A stretch of DNA of 64,000 bases from Sodiomyces alkalinus F11 (GCF_003711515.1 NW_021167085.1:1905691-1969690), one strand, 5' to 3'; positions 1-13,083 are shown, numbered from the stretch's first letter. The notes: generated from the letters alone by a model not told the origin. Numbers and translations: made by a program.

Positions 1-2715
1 GTTAAGGCGGTATCGGACGCCCTAGAGAAGACGGAGGCGCTTATCGAGGCGTATATAATAGTCTAGGAGAGGACTCGCCGTTTACTCGTATCTTTTATCG
101 AAGAGAAAATTTAGGAGGAATTCTATAATAACCACGATAAGGAAAACGTCGAGGACGAGGAGGAGAATTAGTAGTATAACTACTATACCTATAGTGAAAT
201 CTAAACGAAGTATAAGGTACGACCTTAGGCACGTTCACGAACAAAGAGCTTAGTTCCTTAATAGCTTTCCTCGGTGGCTTATAACTATAATTAAAATTAT
301 TACCCGGTACCTGATATTTATAGTGGACTTAATAGTTTAAAGTTAAAGCTTATAAATCTATATCACGTGGTATAACGTATACGTCTTACCCCGCTTAGCT
401 TCCTTACTTCTATTCGTTATTAACGTAGGCGCTTAATCCTTCTTCGTAAACCACTACTAAACTACTATATACACTATTATCACCGCTGCCACTTGAAAGA
501 CATAGACCCTTATCGGTTATTATATCCTTCTTATCGTTTTTATTTATATACGTTCAGCTTTATTTACCGTTTATAGTAGCTATACTAAATCACTAGCCAC
601 CCGCCGCTATCTATATTCTATAGATAGCGTCTTCTACACGTTTTACTTATTCTAAACCTATTATCTTCTGTATATCTACTATCTTTTATATATCAGGAAT
701 TTACACCTCCTTACCTTATCTTACTAAGGTAGGCAGGTATAGTCCTGTTATTAGTATCTCGGACCTTATATTTTATATATCCGACTTTCGTATCTACGTT
801 TTTTTATATCTATTATATTTTATATCTACTATTTTGTTATATAGTTTTTCCTATATCTTAGGCATATTCGCTAATCACTAGATTACCTTACCTACCTTAC
901 CTAAGGTAAGGTGCCCTACCTTATATAATCTCCTTATAATTAAATAGTCTTACTTACCTTAGGTATATACTAACGATAGATAGCCGTGACTTATTCCCTA
1001 TCCCGTTTACTCTGATTATATTTACTAATGTTACTACTAGGCCGAGGCGATTTAAGGTAGGATATCCGTTTAGTGCTACCGTTTATACTACTAACCTAGT
1101 ATTTAAGGTAAGTAATACTAGTTAGTGGTTTTAAAGCTATTCAGAATCTATAAGATACTAATAAACGGGTAATATATTCTAGTTTACTAATACAGCGCTT
1201 CGACTATACCTTAGGGAGATATTATCTATAAGTTTTCGAAATAGTATATCCAGAAGTTTAACCTTTTCTAATTATTTATTTACTAACTTCGTCGCGCTTT
1301 ATCTAGTACCGCCGTCTTCGAGGACTATTCTAGTAGGTGCTAATATCTAACGATAATTTTCTTAGAGGTATACTAACTATTTTCACGATAATTCCTAGAT
1401 ATTATTTTCTTCTCCGACGCGTTAATTCACGGAAACCGTCTTTATTACTTTACTATATACTATTCGATTCCTATTCGATTCCTGCTCCTTACTGTCGTTA
1501 TCCCCGAATTCGGAATACTTAGATAATCATCCCGTCTAGGTAAATCATCCTATATCCAGGCCAGCTCTATACTAAATATACTAGCTATTTACTAACCCCC
1601 GTATAATCCAGTATAATTAAGCTATATACCGGCACGTATTTTAGACAGGTAAGTATCGTTTTAGGGTTATATATTATTACTAAGACTAATAGTATTACTA
1701 GATAATAGGATATCGATAATATCGATATTCGGGCCGAGGGAAAAACTGCTAACTACACTATATACCTTCACGATTAAGATCCGATATTTAATTCTACCTA
1801 CTCGTGGCACGATTTCCTATCTTCACTAAATCTAAATTATCTAGAGTCTAGGCTATTCGGAGCTACTAGAGACTATCTTAGGTAGGTATAAAGTTATAGA
1901 CTTATAGATAGTAAGTTTATCTAAAGTTTAGCTAAGGCTAGCTATCGTAATATTCACCACCTAAGCTATTATCGCTAATCTATTAACCTAGAACACCACG
2001 AAAACGATCGCGATAACTTAGCAGTTAGAACTAGTAAGCTGGCTAAGTGCGAGGAAGGTATACGTGAACCTATAGTAGCCTTAACTTCTTTCACTAATAG
2101 AAATATAACCTACGATTATTTATTTCTACTAATAGAAATAAAGCTTACTATCCTATATTATACTAATAAGAAATATATTATGGTTTTATTTTCGACTAAT
2201 AAGAATAGAAGGTTTCGCCCCTAATATATCGCTTAACCAGAGAAAATTTTATTAGCCTATCCTCCACGGTTATATATCGAAGCTTAGTTAGCTATCCCGT
2301 AAAATATCTATCGATATATAATAGCTATTCGTCTCTTATAATATAGTAGTCGATATTTTAAATCGTAATCGTATACTAGCTAATAAAGGTTATCTTACTA
2401 ATATAACTAGCTAGTCTAGGTTAATTAGTTAGTTAACGAAACTATATAGCACTACAGCGATATATACTATATAACCCTTCTATTAATACGATTTATATTA
2501 AAGCTAACACTCTATTATATTATACGGATAAGTAACTATATTAATAATCCTACCGTAGTTATAATTACATAATAATAATATAGTCTAGGCTTTACTATAT
2601 ATCGGGCAGAACATTCGGATTAGACACATTAATATAATCTACTAACCATATAACTAGACAGCGTCATATCGCTGTATTATATTTATATACATTTCGGTAA
2701 GATATAAACGTGTAC
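1..2715. repeat. RIP-degraded repeat relic
   Basis: This AT-rich block is dominated by TA. TG is almost absent and CA is rare, while CG remains common, which is the expected footprint of repeat-induced point mutation (C to T in CpA on both strands). In the first 180 bases I find no TG and a single CA. Reading frame 1 of the + strand gives a charged, Glu/Lys-rich peptide for about 60 codons, broken only by TAG codons, as expected when CAG or TGG is hit by RIP. No intact ORF remains, and I could not identify the parent element from recognisable motifs. The composition returns to normal near 2700-2760. Confidence 0.85.
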
Positions 2716-5700
2716 ATCTTTTTTTAGTACAAGGAAGTTCTAAGAATGCTGGTACGGGCACTATGACCAGCCCTATCACAGTGTCGACAGAATAGCCAGC
2801 CTCTATCCTACACCCCCCCCCTCCCGGGTAGGTAACTAGGTACCTTAGGTACCTACCTTACCTAGGTAGGTAGAGGAAAAGTCCTATCTGCAGTGAGCTA
2901 GCCATTATGAAGAATTCCAGCTTTAATATCCGATTTCGAATACTGGACTTCTGAAAGTCAATGTTGGGGAGCGGGGTAATAATAAAATACCCTTGCGGCA
3001 CAACGTTTTTCGTACGTACGAAGTACGTAGTGACTGAGGTACCTCAAATCTGCAATCGCTGCAATCGACTTGTTGTGTCTCTCCTCCTGATCCATCATCC
3101 ATCACAATCACGCCCATCACCAACCACCTGCCAGCACAACATACCAAGCGTCCATTTGAGGGCGGTGCACCATATCACTGGGCCATGCATCAAGTCATTA
3201 TCTCTGCCGGTCGAGGAGATATGCGCATACTCTCCCAATTCCAGTCCCAGGGAGCCACCTCGTTGGCAGGACTGACCTAATATGGGCTTGTTAGGTGCTC
3301 CCTCATCAGTTGCCCCCACCCACCACTTCCATCTTGCAGTAAGAACAAAAACGGTTAGCGTTCCTATTTCTGCGACTCAATCGCCGACGATCATGGATCT
3401 TATCCACTCTGTCGGATAAACCGTGGGCAATATCAGGATGTCAATGGATTGCCCTGAAGTCTTCGGCCAGCTATTGACTTCGACCGATCGGGTCCAGGGG
3501 ATGACGCGATCGTCAACGGCCGTCTTCCCCTCACCGCGACTTCTACTTCGTAATTCCCCTTTCAAGTAGGTAGGCATTCCTAGTCCTACCCGTCCAGTTA
3601 ACCCCTAAAGACGCTAGCCTCGTCCATCGGTCGTCGAGCAGCTGAGACACGCTGTGAGCGAACAGGGAACACTCTAAACCCCCAGCGTCGTGGCGTTCTC
3701 CTTCGTGATTCCGGCAGGCGTTCAAAAATACCTTTCCCACTAAGGTAGTCAGTTAAGAACTCGCACTGATTTCTTGTTCGGCTGTTTCGCTTGTTGTCCC
3801 TCGGTCAAGCAATCCGAAAAGAAAAGAAGAAGAAATGGAAAGAAAAGGAATTCTCCCTTTCTGCTAGACACGGGTATCTGTTTGTGCCCTTGCCTGCCGC
3901 GTGAGGCGCCACCTCTATGGAAATAGGTACCTACCTTAGGTAATGGGGAACGAGGTGCCCACCTCATTTCGTTTGGACCTTGTTTAAAGCTTGGAGCAAA
4001 AGGAATACACCATGGCTCCACCCCATTTGATGGAGCCACAACCCCATGAAATCCAGACCTTCTCCGACATTGCGGCAGTCCGTGTCCCATCAACTCGGCT
4101 GACGGACGTGGGATCTATCGTGCCAGAAAGGAAACAACACGGAAAGCACCGAGATAGGCTTTTGCAGGACTCATCTGGCAAGTTCGTCTTTCTTTTCTCG
4201 GTTTGGCTTCCCGTCCTCGATCGCCCCCCTAGACCGGTCCATCTAGGAACCACGGTCTGTGAAATGAACTGGGACAATGACCAAGACTCTCCGCGGCGCA
4301 CCCTGGCCGATCAGAGCTCGATTTGCCGATTGACCGGGTCGAATCACTCGTTGCGCATCGGCAACAGATTGTCTCCCCAAACATTCAGCTTAAGTCTGTC
4401 TTGGCGGCTGATACTCCGGTTCTCGCGTCTTTTACTTGAGTCAATTTCTTTTCCGAGCGGTGACCTGACGGTAAATACATCAGACACCTTCCACGATCAC
4501 CTTCTACCGAGATTTGAGGGCATGATAGCTGTACACCCCTCGACTGGATCCCCCTTGATTTTTTTTTTCGCTTTTACCCAGCGGTCTCGCTCCAGCATGG
4601 GGGGGGGGGGGTCCTACAAAGGCTGCAGGCGTTTGCTGCGAATTTTTTGTTTAGGGCCATTGTTTATCAGCCCTGGATTTCGGCCAATGTGGTATGGAAG
4701 AAGTCTCGTCTCAGCACAGGACACAGAAGGGCGTGGCCGGCCTAGGACACATCATCACTGCGTAGGTAGATTAGCGACTCTCAAGCTTGGTCCATCCTGC
4801 ATATCCAGCATGTTGTCCAAGTTCGCTTCTCCCTACACCACATCTTTTTTTGCGCCGGGCTGAACCCAGCCGCCCGCCATAGAATGCTTCATGAAGCCGG
4901 GGGGGGGGAGACTATGTATTATATCGGCCATCATCACCCCATGTCAACCCTGTCACATATCACCCTTGTTAATGAACCACCGTGTCGGTAACGCCTAAAC
5001 TGCGGAGGCTCACAACACAAAGTCGCCTATGTGTTCGTTTGTCATGGGGGGAGGATGGGTGTTCGGCGGAGATCCGTTATCATGTGTCGTTGGCGCATCT
5101 TCTCTGTTCTCGGTCTACCCAGGGTTTCTCTCTTGGGCATCGATCGGAAACGCAGTGTCGAGACATTCTGTTTCAAGGGAGCGGCTGTTACCAGTTGACC
5201 AGCTGACATGTCTCGTCCGGCCGGGCTTCCAGTGTACCTACCTCGTACGGCCCGTTCTCCCTTGGTACCCTTTCGACGGCCGGCTTCCCATTCATTTCGT
5301 TTAGAAGTGCGACGGATATTAATAAACGGCTCGCGACTCGGTGTGAATTAGAATCATGACTGCTGGTGGTGGTGGAGTCGGGTGTTCTCGGCCCATGTGC
5401 AAACGCACCGACCATATCGCAGCATCTCTCGGTATGACTCCGTACCTCGTACATGCAAGCTCATCCCTAGCACCAGCTCACCAAGTGACCGGACCAATAA
5501 TTATTAGGGTTCTGCTCCCGTCTTGGGGACCCAGTAAGAAGTGTCGGTATTTTGTTTGCCTATTGCTCTGGTCTCACATTCCTATCACCTGTACGAAGTA
5601 CCCAACTTCATCGTTCCAAAGACTGGGAGATGCTACGTCGGCTCCACCTCTTTTTCTCCCGTTGTTTTCTTGATACAGTGTCGCTATCGTCGTCGCCATT

Positions 5701-6175
5701 CGTTTGTATAGCGTCGTCACTGTTTGTCGCTGCCAATAGTTGCGTGCCTGACAAGGAAGACCTCGGTACGAGCCTCAACGACTCGGTGTGCTCATTGAGA
5801 AACACATATTATTGGTTTTCCCTTGCAGAACAGATGCCAGCCGTATTACCTTGCACTGTACAATAATGTACATACGCTTTGCCACATATACTCCCACATG
5901 AACCCCCCATTCCAAGTAATCGGACCAGTGGTCTGTCTGTGTCCCGTCAACCCAAAAGCATACCCAAGTCAAGATGGGTGTCTACACAATACCTGACCCT
6001 GAACAAGTCGAGTCAAAAATCAAGCAAAGGAAAAGCCAATCTCAAGGAGCCCTCATGCCGGCGAGGTCCTTTACTAAGGTACCCTTGAAAACTCCGTCCC
6101 CAACGCCGCTCTTGATGATAACAAAACTAAAGGAATATAGGAATGTAGCTGAGAATGAGTAGCCGAAGTGCCCCA
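2716..6175. other. intergenic, no convincing gene
   Basis: I see no gene here. The reading frames present lack domain-like composition and differ from the codon use of the confident genes. It holds short palindromic tracts built on ACCTTAGGT/TAGGTACC (2827-2873, 3924-3943, 6073-6083), a poly-C run near 2811-2821 and a poly-G run near 4600-4611. The right end contains the 3' region of phospholipase C. Confidence 0.5.
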
Positions 6176-9100
6176 TCAGGAAGGCAAGCCCTCTTGCCGT
6201 AAGACTTTATTGATCCGCACGAGGAGCTTCCCGTGCTTGAGGGGCCGGCCTTTTCTATCGAGGAGTCGGATGTAGCGGTAACCAGGGCGTAACCTGTCAA
6301 GACGGATGCAGGCCCAAGATAGGAGCTGGTCTCGGCCAATGCGCGAATCATCCTCGATCCTGAATCTATTGTTGTCCAGACCGTCAGCAAATAAAGCAAC
6401 TCAATAAAAACTACTTGAGGAAAGCGCAGAAAAGACGAGAGAGGCTGGTGAGTTGTGGATGGGAAGTAGCTAATCCTGTCCGCCCTCGTGCTTGTGCAGT
6501 TCCCCTGACCTGTCAAGGTCAAGCGGGTCGCAAGGTAAGGATATGCAAGGCCGTACGTGCAACGAGCACCAATCTCGGTGGATGAAATCAGCTCAACGTG
6601 CGATTGCCTGACAGGCCGGTCACACATAGACTACGGAGACTGCCGCTGTGTCGCCTGCACGAAGGGCCATCGAGCCATTCGTCAGTATTGTGAGGTACGA
6701 GACGGCAGCCGGCATATTGCACTAATGGTACACACAGCTGCCCCTTGCGCACTGTCCAACAATGTCGGTGAGAGTATGGACATTGGCAGTGAATCAACTC
6801 TCGGCCATGACTTTGCGCAGGGAGTTGGAGCACAGGGTTGGTTGCGGTATCTCATGATTCACTCGAGTGTAACAGTGAGACGCTTTCCTGATCCTGATTG
6901 GAGATGCGGAGGAAAGGAGCAATGGGACCTCAGGCCAGGAGAGAAGAGAAAAAAAAAAAGGGGGGGGGGGGGGGTATGAAAAAAAAAAAGAAAAAAAAGG
7001 GGACGAGAAAGAGAAAAGGGGCCGGGAGGGGAACGAAGCCAACGAAAAAGAGAAAAGAAACCTGATTGATGCACTTGGAGGGGGCCTTACCTGACAAAGC
7101 TAAGCTCCTGAACCACGTTGGGCACGAGGGGGAAACTGAGGAGATCGCCTCTGTCGCCCCAGTCCGGGTGGTCTGTCCTCCTGGCGCTCGTCGCGAGTTT
7201 GAACTTAGCTTGTGCTTGAGCGTTCGCCACTTGATCGCCGGTCTTGTTGAAGCTGCCTCCCATAATCTCGGGTTTCTCGACGTGAAGCTCGCACTTGACG
7301 ACTGGACGCAGTTGGCTCCCGCTACGGCTGGCGTCAATTTCGGATGAACTTGGCACCCAGACGTGCTGGCCCGACAACACCGCAATGGAGAGCATGAGGG
7401 TTCCGGCGGGGGGTACATCGGCCTGCGTAAAGCAATCCCTATCGGAGCTGCGGTAGCCGGGAGGTTTGAGGACCCAGCCCTGTTCGCCGGCGAACATGCC
7501 CTCGTTCAGCATCATTCCTTCGTCGAGGTATTGCCAGTTCAGCGCGACTAGTTGGACGCCTTTGCGCCAGAAGGGGCTGGGGTCCGGATTGGAGCTGTCA
7601 ACACGCGCGCCGTTAGGAAACGCGCGCATGAAGTAATTCTTATTATGGGTGAACATCTCCCGAGGGTGGGTTTCGTGCAGCTCGAGGATGCGGCTCTCAG
7701 AAATCGAATACATGTGGCTCGGTTTCTTGGACACCACGTCAAAGGACTTGAAGCGTTCGCTGTGGGTGTAAATGGCGAGGTCGCCCAGCTTCGTACAGAT
7801 GGGTACGATGGGAGGTTTGCGCGGTTTCCCTGGGCTGCCCAGCGGCGGGGTTTTTCCAGGTGCGGCGCCCGGAGGTGCCAGACGGTTGAGCTGCTGCTCA
7901 TCAGTCTCCTCGTCGGAAGCCGAACCGGCTTCATCCTGAGCCAGGGAAGCCGATGGGGCGAGCGCACTGTCGGGTGCATCGATCACTTTGGGCGGCTTCT
8001 TGACCTTTATGAGGATTTTCCGTCTAAGCTCGCCCAAAGTGGGGACCCGGAATCGCTGATCTACCCCATCGAACGGCTTGTCGACGAGCAAGTCCCCCCA
8101 CTCCTCCTTCATAATGTCAACCATGAGCTCCTGCTGTTGGTGGTCGGCATGAACCTCGAGGCTGACGATGACGGGAAGGTCGTTGGTCTGGAAGGCAGAC
8201 TCGCGGATGGCTACACACACCTCGCGGAAGCCGCAGGGGGTGGTCAACGTCCAGCCGTGAGTAACGATAGGCTCGTTCTTGGGGTACCCCTGCCGGAACC
8301 TAGCGGACGGAGGTCTAGGTGATTGCGCGGGTGTTGTTGTTGCGCCGGCAGAACCGGCGGAGTTGGTGAAATCCTTCGGGTTCGCGTTGGATAACTTCGG
8401 CGTGTTGTCTGGGCCAGAGAAGGTTGCTTTGCTTTGGGTGCTAGGGCTTCGGCTGTGGACAGAGGAACGGTCGCCCATGACAGTCCCGATGACCTGAGCG
8501 GCGACGTTAGGCAGAGAGGAACCCGAGAGGCTGCGACTATGCTCCCGCTTCACCTTGCCGGTACTAATGACCTCCTCCTGGGCCGGGGTGAAAGTGTCGC
8601 CATCCCAAACGTCTATCTCGATGCACCGGCACCCGCGAGACAAGACGGCAGTGTAAGCCTCCGGCGAGCTACGCGAGGCCAGCTGGTTTCCTTCGAGGTA
8701 GGTGTTATGGCTGCTGCTAATGTAGTAGTTGGTGATGGGGCGGCTCGTGTCCTTGTCGGTCGACCGGACTGACCTCTCAGCATCCCAGCCAAAACGCATG
8801 ACCCAAGCTTCAAGGAATTCGCCCTGGATAAAGCGGTCTTTGTCCTTTGGCAAGAATCGTTCGATATCTTGGGGGGACTCTCCTTGGATATGCTCCAGCC
8901 AGGCGGCGAACTGTGCCCTGGAGATGGCGTCGTCACGCAATATGAGAGAGCGGCGCTTGGGGATATCGTCGAAGGCGCAGTCTAACTTGGCCATGCAGGC
9001 AAGAGTCAGGTCGACATTGCCAGAAATACGGCCCTCAAATCCAGGCACAGAAGTACGCCCTAGGACGGGGGATATGATTTGGTCAATGTCGGGGGCGGAG

Positions 9101-9276
9101 TTGACACCGTTGATGCCTTTGACATTGAGTCGGGGAAGGGCCCTCGTAAGCGCGGATTGAGAGGGGAATTCTGGCGTGCGAGTAGAAGATCTCGTCGGCC
9201 CGGCAAGGGTAGATATGTTGACAAGAGTGCGAATTGCCGGATAGGTTTCCTTGTTGGTCCGAGAGAAGATGGGCAT
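6176..9276 (-). CDS. PLC1: phosphoinositide-specific phospholipase C (delta-like)
   Basis: Predicted 791-residue PI-PLC, which hydrolyses PIP2 to inositol trisphosphate and diacylglycerol at membranes. Exons run 9276-7091 and 6365-6176; the join restores the C2-domain segment [10 protein letters not shown] in phase. The X box contains SSHNTY (about residues 187-193) and the second catalytic histidine in THGW (about 339), with EIDVWDG between them. The Y box lies at about 510-625 and ends [20 protein letters not shown]2 domain follows and ends after [20 protein letters not shown]. The N-terminal part resembles the EF-hand-like region of fungal PLCs. The X box is split by a Ser/Pro-rich insert of about 100 residues. 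The intron is 725 nt, very long for this kind of genome, and carries A/G homopolymer runs at 6948-7003. The family call is firm; the intron boundaries are inferred from conserved sequence and GTAAGG/TAG signals. Confidence 0.93.
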
Positions 9277-12038
9277 GGTCAGACTTCGGCCGATGGGTTT
9301 CGCGTCGTCGTCACCATCATGGCGTCGGCGCCGGAGCTATGCAAATGTCTGTGTAAGCATGTTTAGGATAAGAAAGGGTCATATAATAAAGAGGAAAGTC
9401 GAATGGCCGAGCGATTGAGTCGTAAATGCCGGGAGTGGCTGGAGACGTACCCAGACGAAGCACATAGCTGACAGCGTCGTAGTTGAGGGGCGCCGACGCC
9501 GCCTGGTGAATAGGACTCCACCTCAGCGCCTTATAGTTCGCCAATCGCCAAGAATCAACAACGAGCCGGTTTTGTCTGCCAAATATGTAGGCCGAGTTCC
9601 GGCGGGGACGAGGAGTGAGCGTGGACGGGGCAAAGAAAGCGCGACAGGTATATGTATATCAGAAACTTAGGGCCCAAGAGAAGAAGGAGACAAGAGAGCG
9701 TTCTTAAAGCTTGCGTTGCTGTATGAGATCAAACAACGGAGGCCTGGAGGTCTATTCGTAGGTTGAAGCAGAGGAACGGCGTGAGGTTGAGGGAGAGAAT
9801 CGAGGTGTCAGCAAATCGAGTCGAAGGTTAGCAAGACCGAAGCAGACGGGGGCGAGTTACGAGTAGGTAACCAAGGTATGGAAGATGGAAGCCCCTACCC
9901 ACCCGCGAGTAATAAGCGGGGCGGGCACTGATCAACCACTGAAATCTCAACTCAAAACCGCATATCAGGGGGTTTAAGGTACAACGGTTACAGACGTTGA
10001 AATCGGACCTCTTGAAGTACTACCCACTAAAGAGCGGGTACGGTCTGACCCAGGTAGTGGGGCAGGTACAAAAACGATACTGGCCGGGGGGGAGGTCCAA
10101 AACCGAGTACCTCTAGAAGTCACGATTGCCTTGCCTTTTTAGGTTAAGGGCCCGCTAATAACGCTGTTCCCGATTGGCTCCCCTAATAAGCGGGTTATTT
10201 GCTGGCAGGGGCCCTATAAGGTAATAAGAAGTCACTGTTTTAGCGCGTATTAGCTCGGTACAGGAGAGAGTCCGATTTTTACCTATATGTACTGTACTCT
10301 TACCTACACTTAAGGTAAGGTACTGTATGTATTCCTCAGCCCTGCGAGACCGTGCATGCAGGAACTGGGGAACGGGTCGAAGATATCCAGTCGATAAACG
10401 TGGATAAGAAATTGCTGACCTGTGTGGGTCGTCATGCTGCGGTGCCCTGTCAATTTGGTCTGAAATAGCAGCGGTTCCGTCTTCCCTAGGCCATGCCTGC
10501 ATGTGCTTCGTACTCGTATCAAAAAGTAAATGAGAAACAAAAAAGAAAAGAAAAGAACCCCCCCTCAATTCTCTGGCTACCTATTGGTAATAGTTCTAGA
10601 CCAAAGCGAAAGTGAGATGCTGTGATGAAGCTAGTGTCTTTCACCATTATCTCTCGCCTCTTTGCACCCAACGAAAGGGACGAATACAGCTGGGCCGTAG
10701 GCTTATGTCGTATTTCTGTCGCGAGACGTGAGACACATGGACCAAGATCAAGTTGGTCGTCGAAGAATGTTATCCGGCTCTGAATCCTGGAATCGAGGAT
10801 GTGTTCCCAGTTTACGCTGGCGTAGTGGCAGAAGTACTCTGTTCAAACAACTGCACTTGTAGGTCCGAAGGGCTTGGTTTTTGGCTGAAGAAAATGAGTT
10901 GAGGTGATGGAGATGTGAGAGAAGAGATCCGTACATGGATCGAGTCGGCTGCTCGAGTTTCGCACTACCTACAACGTAGACTGATCTTTGTTGTTCGCTT
11001 CGCTTTTAGCGCAGCGGTTCGGTCCGGTCAGGGACCTATGATACGGAATACCTTAGGTAAGGTTGTATGTAGTGTACATGTAGTTCCTCGTATACTCCGC
11101 TGACTAAGGTAACCACAAACTGCTAATTTCTCTGTTCTTCCTGTTCGAAGCTGCCCAAACGGCCCTTTCCTTGGCCGTCAGGCGTATAAGGACAGGCCCT
11201 CGGCTGTCATCACGCTTTGCAAAGTCTTTGACCACATAATCAGTCCTAGTCTCTTCATGCCTAGAGACACTGCTATAGTCGACCCCATAGTGCCTTAGCC
11301 GTGATTTCGAGATTATTTAGACGTGGACTATCGTTGACCCGCTGCATTACCCCTCCCACCACGGGGACACCGAGACGCTCAAGAGCGTACCCAATTGACA
11401 CCCACGATTCTGTGTCTTGGTACCTACTGAGAGGCTGTGTTTTAGTAATCCCCTAATGCTGGAGTAAGTAGTTGTATGGACGTGGCTAGGTTGTGGCTAT
11501 GTGAACAAATACTACACTAAAACAACGCTCCTGTGCGGTGATTAGTGAGATACACTAGGTACCTACCGTGGTGGAGATACTATAAGCCCTAGTGGCACCA
11601 AGGTGCACTAAAGGTAGGTGGCTAATAATAATACGTTGTACCTCACACCGTCCAATCGTTTGGATGATGCCTTATTCGCACACGTGTGGAGGGAGCTGGT
11701 GGTCATGGAGCTTATCCTCCGAAGCGCATATCCACCAGGCCCGAGCTCAGCGGCATGTTTTACCTACCTAAGATAAGGTACCTTACCTTATTAGGTAGGC
11801 GAGCTGAATGACGTCGTCATTCTTTATCCTGAACCGTCTCCACCACCAATTACACTGTTGGTGAGATACTGAATCCCGAGCATCTCTTTATGATGTCGAC
11901 ACGCTGTGCAATACCCGACTGATTGTCCCAACACTTCACTACCCGACGCAGCAAGACATACCCATACGTGAAGATACTTTTCTTCTTCTTTCCCCTTCCG
12001 AAAGGAGAGGTAAAAGACAAAAAAGACGACACGGCATC
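9277..12038. other. intergenic, PLC promoter side
   Basis: No gene recognised. The first few hundred bases should contain the PLC promoter and 5' UTR. A short AT-rich stretch at 10147-10213 is bounded by imperfect inverted AGGGCCC ends and may be a degraded element. ACCTTAGGT-type tracts occur at 10302-10323, 11049-11063, 11556-11567 and 11761-11800. Confidence 0.45.
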
Positions 12039-12408
12039 ATGCCTCATACTCATAATGAGAAGCTCGACCCCGAAGCCGAAGTTCGTTCTTGGGGCTTCAA
12101 TGTCGTATACACTTGGTCCGACAGCCCGTAAGCATAAAAAGCCGCTGGATTCAGCAAGAAGATTAAGGGACAGAAAGATATCGCTAAGAAAAGGGACGGG
12201 CGACAGAAACTATCATTATAAACCCCATTCTCACCGTGGCCTTACCACCCACCTCATCACAAAGGGTAGCCTCACTATCTCTTACCCGGAAGACAGAAAT
12301 CCAACCAAGGAAACCCATGGTATTGGCGCACGCGTCGATGTCCCAGCTGGACGCACCCACGAGGTTTGGATTGGGACCGAGGGGTGTACCTATGTAATTG
12401 GAGAGTGA
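12039..12408 (+). CDS. small single-domain cupin protein
   Basis: Predicted 96-residue protein from two exons, 12039-12127 and 12207-12408, with a 79-nt intron (donor GTAAGC, acceptor ACAG). The splice joins SDSP to NYHYKPHSHRG in phase. The protein is one short beta-barrel cupin: the first motif supplies the HSHRG histidines, and the second has PAGRTHEVW near the C-terminus, followed by GCTYVIGE. Such small fungal cupins usually bind a metal, but substrates are rarely known, so I assign no reaction. The ATG at 12039 fits because the N-terminus (MPHTHNEKLDPEAEVRSWGF) reads as a normal cupin start. The gene stands alone between the PLC gene and a terminal-inverted-repeat element that begins 108 bp after its stop. 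Confidence 0.82.
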
Positions 12409-12515
12409 CCACAGTGAGCGACCACCACTGACCGAGCGAACGAATTCCCTTCTGCCTTAACGGGAGGTCCCGAGTCATCTTCGCGTACTCTGTACAGACG
12501 GAAAGTGGTTGCAGA
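12409..12515. other. cupin 3' flank
   Basis: Short spacer between the cupin stop and the left terminal inverted repeat of the next element; nothing else seen. Confidence 0.5.
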
Positions 12516-13083
12516 TAAACTGATGTTGAACTCGGAGGCTGAGCTGAGGGTAGGTGTGGGTCCGAGTGGGGCGAAAAGTTGAGCTGAGGGTTGCTGTGGG
12601 GCTATGTACTAAGGTCATGTGACTAGATATCTTAGGTAACCACCCTTATAATAGGTAGGCAAGGGATACTATAGGGCTATATATTAAGGTCACGTGACTA
12701 AATATCTCAGGTAACTACCCTTATAATATATATAGGTAGGTAAGGGTTATTATAAGGCTATTTATTAAGGTCACGTGACTATATATCTTAGGTAACTACC
12801 CTTATAATAAGTAGCTAATATTTATTATAAGACTATTTATTAAGGTTATATAACTAAATAAATTATGTAACTACTCTTATACTTAGTAAAAGACTTTATA
12901 ATAATATAATAACCCTTAGTAGAAATAATCCTTATAATACCTTAAGGTATTTAACGCGATCGCGAAATAGTTCGACCAATTAATTAAAGGCGTAAAGCCC
13001 CGTACCTACCCTCAGCTCAACTTTTTTATCAGCCACGCCCCACATCTACCCTCAGCCCAGCCACCGAGTTCAACATCAGTTTA
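12516..13083. mobile_element. 568-bp terminal-inverted-repeat element (MITE-like)
   Basis: The left end starts TAAACTGATGTTGAACTCGG at 12516, and its reverse complement ends at 13083. Similarity continues inward for about 85 bp: a GCTGAGGGTAG segment on each side, then AAAAGTTGAGCTGAGGGT. The ends can be read as lying between TA dinucleotides, which would fit a TA target duplication of the Tc1/mariner class, but this is not certain. There is no transposase ORF. The interior holds a four-copy tandem repeat and then very AT-rich sequence with RIP-like decay. It is probably a non-autonomous relic. Confidence 0.75.
12601..12904 (+). repeat. four-copy minisatellite, 74-82 bp unit
   Basis: Units begin at 12601, 12675, 12757 and 12831 with GCTATNTATTAAGGT, followed by a CACGTGAC-like block, then CTTAGGTAACTACCCTTATA. 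The block reads CATGTGAC, CACGTGAC, CACGTGAC and TATATAAC in units 1 to 4. The last form is what C-to-T change at CpA on both strands would produce. The array lies inside the terminal-inverted-repeat element. Confidence 0.8.

Noticed and set aside
3991..4863. 290-codon open frame on the + strand
   Set aside because: The peptide has no domain-like pattern, is full of rare residue runs and overlaps homopolymers; nothing around it looks like a fungal gene.
6127..6627. 166-codon open frame on the minus strand
   Set aside because: It overlaps the last PLC exon in another frame and the PLC intron; the PLC frame carries the conserved C2 sequence.
10147..10213. Short inverted AGGGCCC ends as a transposon
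   Set aside because: Only about 7 bases match at the ends; too weak to list as an element.
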